64,000 nt of DNA from Euborellia annulipes (lineage: Eukaryota > Arthropoda > Insecta > Dermaptera > Anisolabididae), in contig JAKCPI010010839.1 in assembly GCA_023213315.1 (NCBI GenBank), positions 1-64,000 of the forward strand, given 5' to 3'. Each line of letters opens with the position of its first letter. The stretch's first letter is position 1. Both the position numbers and the translations under genes were made by a program. Shown piece after piece: positions 56,676 through 64,000 of the stretch. The notes under the pieces are model-generated. The model saw nothing but the letters and a program-made list of their open reading frames with translations. It did no database searches and had not been told where the DNA came from.

Positions 56676-57325
56676 GGTGTTTTGTTAGAAATATATCGTT
56701 TAAAGTTTAGATATAGAAAAAACAACAATCCCATAAGTGTTAATAGAAAAAATAGTCAACGAAATTGAAAAAAAAAAAAAAAAAAAAAACTCTCAATCAG
56801 ATATAGCATCTAGGTGTTAACCCTAAAGCTAAGAGGCTTTAAAGTCAGTTGTGGTTAAGGAGAGAGGGAATGTTTTGCAACTTCATTGCCCATTTTTTTG
56901 AATATTAATTTTCATTATCAACTTTTGATCAGATTCTCAAAAGAACTGAAGTGTTATTTTTTTATTGTTAATAATAAATTTTAAATAAAACAAGTCGAGT
57001 ATATAATAATCGAATTAAGTTATTATCTAAGTATTTTCAAAGGAAACTTTATAGAGAATAAATTCGCCTCGAGGGATAATATATTCCATATATATTGATA
57101 AGTTTTGAGTTGATCTCCTTTAAATTCAATGTTTTACATAAAATTGAAACGGCTATGTTAAATTTTCAATCATAATATATTGCTCATTTTATACTTGAAA
57201 TGCGTCAATGTGAAAATATATGATTATCAAATGAAAATGTCATTTAATGCTTTTATCAATAAATTAAAAAAATTATTATATATATATTTTTTTTTAAATC
57301 GTAATTTTTTTTATTTTGAATACAG

Positions 57326-57402
57326 GACTGTTTTTGGCGCATCGGCACTTTTGACAAAAAAGGATAGTGATGATAAGGATGCTTCCTATATTAAAATTAG
57401 AC
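57326..57402 (+). CDS. Putative coding exon on the plus strand inside the Rac intron
   Basis: A 77-bp block with acceptor TTTATTTTGAATACAG and donor AGAC/GTAAGC. After one completing base it is open for 25 codons (TVFGASALLTKKDSDDKDAS then YIKIR) plus one base, so it enters in phase 2 and leaves in phase 1. The polar, acidic/basic composition looks like coding DNA. Joining to the exon at 20407-20460 is phase-compatible but would need a 37-kb intron. Product unrecognised. Confidence 0.38.
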
Positions 57403-57404
57403 GT

Positions 57405-58385
57405 AAGCATTCTAGTTAAAGAAAAATAATAATTTTTTAAATTTATTAATAAAAGTATTAAATGACATTTCCATCTGATAAGACAATGACAGAGATGACC
57501 TTTTTTTAGAGTATTAAATAATAACTAGCCGCGCAGCCCGACTATGGCAAGTTTCAGTAAAAAAAACTGCAAAAATTCGATTTTTCTAAATTTTAAGCCG
57601 TTTGAGGCACCATTAAATTACTTCATATTGTACTGAAACTGGAATATTTCTATGTATTTTAACTATCTGCATATTTTTACGGGGCGACACTTAAAAAAAA
57701 ACTTGAAAATTCTAAATTAGAGCCACTTTAGAGCAAATTTTCCATTAAAATTTATTTTTCTCTATATCTCTAAACCTTTTTCAAACAAAGCTCTCTCTAG
57801 TTAATTTAATAAATTAACAAATTATACTGTTACATTAAAAATCAGAGACATTTTAGTTAAATTCAGAGAGGAAAAATAAATAAGTTTTCAAAAGAAGAAC
57901 GATCCGTTAAAATATTCAAAGAGCCGGCATGATATATAGATGGATAATCTCGTCTCTTTTCACCAAGTTAAACCCTAAAGGATCTGTCGAAGTTGGAACC
58001 ACCTTTGGGCCTTGAGGCTTCCACTTCATCGGTTTTGAATCCAGTCACTTACTTATACTTAAGGAGAGTGAAAGTCTCGGGGGCGGAATGGAGGAAGAAA
58101 ACTTTCATATTTTATTGGGGAAAAAAAAATCAAACAATTTGTCTGGAAGAAAATTATCAATATTTTGTCAAAATTATTAGAAATAAAAAAAAAAGGGATA
58201 TGAAAAAATATTTAAATAATGTAAGAAGTCTACTATTTTGTACTAAAAGTAGTTCAGTACCAATTCGCCAAGAGGCTTTTATCTCCTTTTTTTTAAATCA
58301 AGTATTAAATTTTTTCTCCTCCTGAATCTATCTAACAAAAAGCTAACAATTAGCTAAATATAATCAAGAAAAAATAATATGACAT
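57405..58385. other. AT-rich stretch with an uncertain 110-codon frame
   Basis: The plus-strand frame 57993-58325 (starts MEPPLGLEASTSSVLNPVTY) is longer than expected by chance but is lysine- and poly-A-rich in its second half, has no recognised domain, and ends in FFLNQVLNFFSS. I do not call it a gene. Nothing else is supported. Confidence 0.3.
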
Positions 58386-58388
58386 TCA

Positions 58389-59231
58389 ATTTATCGTCAA
58401 TCAAGAAAAAAATCTGGTGTGACTGGTCTATTAGTTAAGGTACAAAAGGTAAGAGAAAGTTGTGGGGTGTGATTGTCACACCAGATTTTTTGTGTCGACA
58501 TATACACTTGTATTTGGTTTTTAACAGATGTATCTATATATACACTGAGGTGCAAAAAAGTGGAACACTTTGTTTCTTCTAAAAAAATCTGGTGTGACTG
58601 GCGCACAGCACACAACTTTCTCTTACCTTCGGTAATCGCAAGTTGGGTACTGTGCTTGTCACACCAGATTTTTTGTGTCGACATGTATTTAGTTTCCGGT
58701 AGTACGGTACATTCGATTTTCAAGATGTAAAATTTATAAAATTAGGAAAATATTTATATTTTGTTACCATGGCAACCATTCTCCTAATCTTTTCTATGGA
58801 GTACAAGAGTAAAGTGCTCTTCAGAAGATTTCAATGACAAAATGAGAATATACATTTTAAAGAGAATCTAAAAAATAATTGATTTTTGAATTTAAAAAAA
58901 ATTGTTGGAGCAAATTTTGAGAAAATCGAAAAAACTGAAAAAGTGCATCAGTAAAGTACTAGTACTCTTTGGCCGAATTTGTTCAAAAGCTTCGTGTCAC
59001 GTCCCATGGGGGTGCCTAACTTAAATATAAAATTTCAACCTCCTAGCTCTTTCCGAGATATTTTGTTTACAGACACACACATAGACAGACCATGTCGCGA
59101 AAACCAGTTTTTGGATTCAGGGAACCTCAAAACGTGTATATCCATCAAAATCTCGACATCGAATTTTTGACTTGAATCCAATACTTTCTCTCTATATATT
59201 AACATATATATAGAGGTAAGAGAAAGTAAAA
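58389..59231 (-). repeat. Abundant interspersed repeat, full-length-looking copy with doubled hairpin
   Basis: The most complete minus-orientation copy: two successive hairpin modules (58412-58500 and 58580-58682), CGACATGTATTTAGTTTCCG, TTGTTACCATGGCAACCATT, TACTAGTACTCTTTGGCCG, AACCTCCTAGCTCTTTCCGA, ATGTCGCGAAAACC, CATCGAATTTTTGACTTGAA and GAGGTAAGAGAAAGTAAAAA. No long frame is conserved with other copies. Confidence 0.78.
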
Positions 59232-59239
59232 AGACCTAT

Positions 59240-60105
59240 TCCAATCTATCTTAATGATACTGGTTAAACATTTAATATGAAATAATTTATACATTTCTAA
59301 GTATATTTAACACAAATCCATATCTGACAAGAAAAAAAATATATTCACAAATTAATTATTGTTTTTTACAACTGACAATGAGTGTAGAGCAATAGAGTTT
59401 CAATGAATTAAAAAAACCTTAGTGGATGCCTACGGCCTGCATTTATAATGTCCAATGGTAGGTTCTATACCGTTAAGCTTGTCATTTATTGTGTTTTTTT
59501 GCACTAAATTTCTTATAGTTGAAATGCTAATCGGGAATAAACAACAGATCCCGTTCTAGTGTGTTTTATTCGTATGTCCGTTTAACGTAAATTTGAAAAA
59601 AAAAGAGTCAAAGTTCTTTAATTATCGAGGGAATAAAGGCTTAAGCAATATAAAATTATTATTTTTTTTTAGTTGACTTGTCTGTATTTTTACTTGAAAA
59701 CTTTTCCTTTAACTGAATTAAAAAAATAAAAACTTTAAGATTGATTCTATTTAGATAAGCAAACATAAATCGTAAGGAAAGTTTTTAAAATTGTGAGGTG
59801 AGATAAATTTAATTATTTTAATGATTCACCGAGGCTTTTTTATTATCCAAATATTATTTTATTTATTTGTCGGCTGTTGGGTTCTCTTACTCAGAATTAA
59901 AAATTATTGATATAGTTAATCTTTCTTTTTTTTTTAAAAAGTTCAACCAAAAAATAGAGTCTGGCAAGTGTGTATATTCCGGGATATGCGATTAAAAAAA
60001 TTTAAAAATATTTTATAAAATAGATATTGGCAATTTGTTGATAGAGAAGATGTATCCCGTGGGTGAAACTTTTTCCCAAATTGGGTCAAGGCGTGGTGAA
60101 GTAGA
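59240..60105. other. AT-rich stretch without genes
   Basis: No supported gene or element. An ATGCAGGCC on the minus strand near 59438 looks like the start of Rac but is followed by an unrelated sequence and an early stop. Confidence 0.5.
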
Positions 60106-60245
60106 GAGATGGGAGAGAGAGAGAGAGAGGCCGGCCGGCAGCCGTCATCTCACATGACGTCATGTCGGATTAATTGACTGTCTGCTCAAAGTGAGAAAAA
60201 TCATAGATTAGGTAATCGGAACCTACGCAGCTCCCAACAACACAT
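60106..60245. promoter_or_regulatory. GC-richer segment with CRE palindrome and GA tract
   Basis: A GAGA run (60109-60129), GGCCGGCCGGCAGCC, and ACATGACGTCATGT (60152-60165), which contains the full CRE site TGACGTCA. GA tracts and CRE sites are common in invertebrate promoters, so this could be a regulatory element or alternative promoter of the minus-strand Rac gene. No start site or exon can be shown. Confidence 0.35.
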
Positions 60246-60249
60246 ACAG

Positions 60250-62140
60250 TATCAACAAAAATCTAACACGCCTAATTTTATGAGGAAAATAGGCAAGGTG
60301 AAAGAGGTATAGCCAATGAAAAATGTAAATTTCTCCGAGAGTTCTAAATACAACACAACAACCATCTGATTAAATTTCTGACTTTCAAAACCAATTTTTT
60401 TTCCATCCGAGACGGGCCACGGGCTTTTTTTTAATTAATAGATTAAATCTTGGTTTCATCTTCTTGAAACTATTAGTTTTTTCTAATAATTTGCCATATT
60501 TTTTATGCATCCCTTTTTGTTATAACGCCATCTCTTAGATTTGAAATTATTTACGAAGCAAGAATACATGAACTTTATAAATAATTAAGCAATAAATTTA
60601 TTAGTTATACAATGTATCAATCAATTGAATAAATATTTACAATCAGCTATAGAAGGAAACTCAACCGATTCCTTAATTGAATTTTCCAAGCAATAATGAG
60701 TTAAACAATTGGGTTGCCTACCTTCCAGCAATCAAAAACGAAGTAATTTCTGTGCAACTCATTATATATAAATAAAATACCGTTTCAACATACATGATTG
60801 TAATAGAAAAAATACATAAAACCGGAAAGACATAAAAATTCTTTCTTTGACCTCAGTATTGAATCATTAAAAATTCTTTCGGATAAAAATTGATATTTAA
60901 AAGGCATACTAATACGAAATTTTATCTCATTTCAGACGAAATTTTGTTAAAATTTATTTGAAACAATGCATCGAATTTGTTAACTGTCGCTTAGCTCAGA
61001 AGAAGAGAGCTTCTAAAGGTCCGTGTGTTCAGGTTCACTTTCCGTTTTAAGTAATGAAATTTATAAGTAGACTATTAACGTAAATGGGCAAAAAAATAAA
61101 ATTGGATTTTTTAAGTGGTGAGAAATAAATTATAAATTAACTTTCAATATGAAAGTAAAATAAAAAAAAAGAACACTTAATTAATATTACCTGTTGATCT
61201 TGTCAGATAAACCAATAAAAAAAAGATTGATTCTGTTTTAGTAAGAAATTTTTTCTAAAAAATAATCTTCTCCATGATAATAATTTCCTTTGCGAATATA
61301 TAAAATATTTGAATCAGCCAGAGAGAGTAAAGGTCAATAAAAAAATAAGAAATGATAAGATTTCTCTAATTACATTTTCTCTACGTGATGCTTTTAAAAG
61401 ACATCATCACATAAGAGCATAAAGTTGATTTTTTGGAAAATTAATTAAAATTTCAGATTGCCAATTTAATTAAGCGAAGTATTAAAAGGTTCTTTATATG
61501 AGTTTCCCAAAGGAAGAGGAAAAAAAAGTTGAATAAGATGAAACATTTTAATATGATAAAATCATCATCTAGTTTTTATATGAGAAATATTAAAATTTTT
61601 CCAGCTTTTTGAAAAATTAATTTTTTTAATTTTTTTAATCAATTTGGGTTTATTTTCAATGAATTTTTACTTATTAAAAAAATCTAATAAAAGATTATGA
61701 ATATCCATTAAGTTTGCTATTGAATATTTTTAAAAAGAGTAATAATCATTACATTCTTCTTACACAGTAGAGATATATGAAATTAAAATACAAAAATTCA
61801 ATTAAGTAATAGAATTGTCAGGATAAAACACTTTCAAAAATTATTTTTGAAATAGAGTATTTAATAATCAATATTTTGTATTTCAAATACTATTAAATCA
61901 GTAGGCCTATTATGTAATTCAAATAATGTTTTTCGAAATTTCCTTGTTTTTAAATAATGAATAATAGACTATTAATAATCAATATCAATAATTGATTGAT
62001 AAATAATTTATGCCAGACCCTGGTAATTTATGCATTTTGTTAATGCCCCCCCCCCCCTTTAACAAAATCCAGAAATGTTTAGGAAGTGATGCATTCAAAA
62101 AGTCTAAATAGCCCATGAGAATAGCAAATGAAAAGAGACA
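60250..62140. other. AT-rich stretch without genes
   Basis: About 1.9 kb with no recognised gene, MITE or large palindrome. A C-tract (about 62047-62057) and TAGGCCTA at 61902 are the only marked features. Confidence 0.5.
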
Positions 62141-62454
62141 ATTTTTTTTTACTTTCTCTTACCTCTATATATGTTAATATATAGAGAGAAAGTATAGGAT
62201 TCATGAAAGAAATTCATTGTCGAGATTTTGATAGATATACACGTTTTGAGGTCCCCTGAATCCAAAAAAGTGGTTTTTGCGACATGGTCTGTCTGTCTGT
62301 GAACAAAATATCTCAAGAACGAAATCAGCTAGGAGGTTGAAATTTTATATTTAAGTTGGCCACCCCCCTGGCACGTGACACGAAGCTTTTGAACAGAATC
62401 GGCCAAAGAATACTAGTACTTTACTGATGTACTTTTTCAGTTTTTTTTTTTCAA

Positions 62455-62697
62455 ATTCTTCTTCTTCTGTCCTCGCTTTATTCCCGCGATACGGGATCGG
62501 CGGACCTCTCTTTTTACCTCTAACCCTATCATGCGTTTTTGCGACCGGAGGAAATAGGACAGGCCGGCCTGTCGTACGGTCTGATGCCTGATGAAAAGAA
62601 GAAGCAAGGACAGACAAATAACAGAAGGACTGCCTGCCCAAGCTCGGGTAGCTCGTGGTCGCCATCCACGTACCCACAAGATGTGGGTCCCTGAGCG
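62455..62697 (+). repeat. SINE-like element, longest copy (GTCCTCGC family)
   Basis: TTCTTCTTCTGTCCTCGCTT, ATACGGGATCGGCGGACCTC, AGGACAGGCCGGCCTGTCG, then CTCGGGTAGCTCGTGGTCGC and GTGGGTCCCTGAG. It links the short inserts at 22581 and 26382 (its left half) with the fragments at 37077 and 48412 (its right half). The minus-strand frames here are shadows. Confidence 0.65.
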
Positions 62698-62733
62698 ATT
62701 TGAATAAAATTCATAAATCAATTATTTTTTAGT

Positions 62734-63019
62734 AGAAAATAAAAGGTCGAGCAGCTATGTTAATTTCTTTATTTAAGAACCCACAGCGACGTTTCGGTCG
62801 ACTTTGGCGCTCAATACATTATATATGATAGATCGTAATGTATTTTATGAAATGTCTGTCAAAGAACTTAAGAGGTTTTTCTGTTGACTGAACTCTAGCC
62901 ATGAAGATGGTCGCATAATCTACCGAAACGTCGCTGTGTGTTCTTAAATAAAGAAATTAACATAGCTGCTCGGCCTTTTATTTTCTACTACATACTGATT
63001 CAGCTATTCGCCTCGCTAA
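62734..63019. mobile_element. Fold-back element with 15-bp target duplication
   Basis: Flanked by CAATTATTTTTTAGT (62719-62733 and 63020-63034). The arms AGAAAATAAAAGGTCGAGCA...AAGAACCCACAGCGACG and the complement pair for about 75 bp. The one-sided extension of 33 nt is on the right here (62987-63019). The right arm reads ATGAAGATGGTCGCATAATC then TACCGAAACGTCG (62901-62930). Confidence 0.85.
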
Positions 63020-63359
63020 CAATTATTTTTTAGTTGTTCTTTAAAATTTGTTCTCAAAATTGTTTGAAGCACACTTTGCTCTTTCATAGGAAAGATAGGT
63101 TGCCATGGTAACTTAAATATAAATATTTAATTACGGCTTACATACGCGATGTATATAATATCTTAAATATTGTATATGTAATTTCTTATCTAATAAATAT
63201 TTTCCCATGTTTATAAATTTTACATCTTGAATTCTAATATATCGCCGGAAACTAAATATATGCTGACACAAAAAAATCTGGTGTGACAAGCATAGAACAC
63301 AACTTTCGATTACCGAAGGTAAGAGCTGTGCGACAGTCACACCAGATTTTTTTTATTTC

Positions 63360-64000
63360 AAGCGATGAATTTGAAGACACTTTTTTTGGAATGAAAAATA
63401 CTAACGTTTCTATTCACAAATCCTACAGTATTTTATGGCGAAAGGCCAATATCTAATTAAAAAAATTATAATTCTTCTATTCTTTTACGAAAGATTCTTT
63501 CTCTCATTCTGAAGAAAATTCTTTCTGAGAAAAATGTTATTTTATATATGAACCCTCATCTATCTATTATCCAAGTCACGCTTAGGTATCTCCCCAAAAA
63601 ACTCATTGTAATATCAATCAGTCGACCATAAGAAAAGAAAAGCTGGTTTTTATAGGCTCTCTCTCAATTGAAAAAAAAATCCGGAATGTGGTGAAAGAAA
63701 AGAAGAAAGAGGGGATTATATACAAATAGGAATGGCATTTTCTAATATTATCGTTTAGAAATAAAAAAAAGTAGGTATGTAGATGACCATGCGACAATAT
63801 ACCACAATGATATGATCGAGAAAAAAAATCAGCATAAATTTGTTTTATAAAAGGAATTTAATAAAAGGGGAAATTTTTCCCCTTTTTCAAAACAAGAGAT
63901 GGTGGGGGTTTATTAAAATTTAGGCATAATCGGTAAAAAATAAGTGACTAAAAATGAAATATTCTTTCATTGTCATTATTTATATAAACGGCTTAAAATG
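63360..64000. other. AT-rich end of the window
   Basis: No gene or repeat was recognised. The Rac first exon should lie beyond this edge. Confidence 0.45.

Larger units (their letters stand above)
62145..63358 (+). repeat. Abundant interspersed repeat with two nested insertions
   Basis: The host repeat runs 62145-62454 (ACTTTCTCTTACCTCTATAT ... TACTAGTACTTTACTGATGT), then 62692-62733 and 63020-63358, ending with the ATCTGGTGTGACAAGCATAG hairpin. It is interrupted by the SINE-like element 62455-62691 and by the fold-back 62734-63019. Confidence 0.78.

Noticed and set aside
57993..58325. 110-codon plus-strand open frame as a gene
   Set aside because: Its second half is poly-K/F low complexity, no domain or splice context is visible, and no second copy supports it.
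58397..58730. ORFs containing KYMSTQKIWCDKHSTQL repeated in several places
   Set aside because: They translate the terminal hairpin of the abundant repeat in both directions; the same peptide at 6258 comes from another copy.
59425..59450. ATGCAGGCC on the minus strand as the Rac start
   Set aside because: The following codons read VGIH then stop, not IKCVVVGDG.
62351..62721. Three overlapping minus-strand frames near 62.5 kb
   Set aside because: They are shadows of the SINE-like element in the interrupted repeat.

Overview
This is a eukaryotic, strongly AT-rich, repeat-dominated window. Introns with GT/AG borders, SINEs, non-LTR and Tc1/mariner debris, hAT-like MITEs, and a spliced Rac GTPase gene point to an invertebrate. 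The Rac C-terminus and the transposon types would fit an arthropod, but the species cannot be fixed from the sequence. No bacterial features, rRNA, CRISPR array or intact tRNA gene were seen.

The only gene identified with certainty is a Rac1-like Rho-family GTPase on the minus strand. Five coding exons are present at 55396-55467, 46525-46642, 46379-46441, 45976-46110 and 42343-42498. All phases match and they give residues 13-192 of a 192-residue protein. The first coding exon (about 12 residues) was not found and probably lies beyond base 64000. Its introns are packed with repeats.

A weaker minus-strand gene candidate lies at about 36.7-32.8 kb, with small phase-compatible exons that encode an unrecognised acidic/serine-rich peptide. 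Exon-like cassettes with good splice sites also occur on the plus strand (0.5-20.5 kb, and one at 57.3 kb). Diverged copies of some are on the minus strand at 22-34 kb. The 22-30 kb part is a tandem segmental duplication (about 21995-25812 and 25813-30180). The two copies act as empty-site references for later insertions.

The rest is mobile DNA, in five classes. (1) Fold-back (palindromic) elements of 200-900 bp, most carrying a core CTGAnGA, hairpin, GAAA that resembles the hammerhead-ribozyme core. Three of them have clean 13-15 bp target duplications and a 28-33 nt one-sided extension, which recalls Penelope-like retroelements. (2) An abundant interspersed repeat with one constant ACTTTCTCTTACC end, a variable other end and a terminal hairpin. 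(3) hAT-type MITEs with 8-bp duplications and G-tracts. (4) tRNA-like SINEs with a hairpin tail and a second SINE-like family. (5) Single Tc1, pogo-like and non-LTR remnants. Many are nested, so a relative insertion order can be read.

A GC-rich, TATA-bearing island at 20.69-20.89 kb is the clearest promoter-like block.
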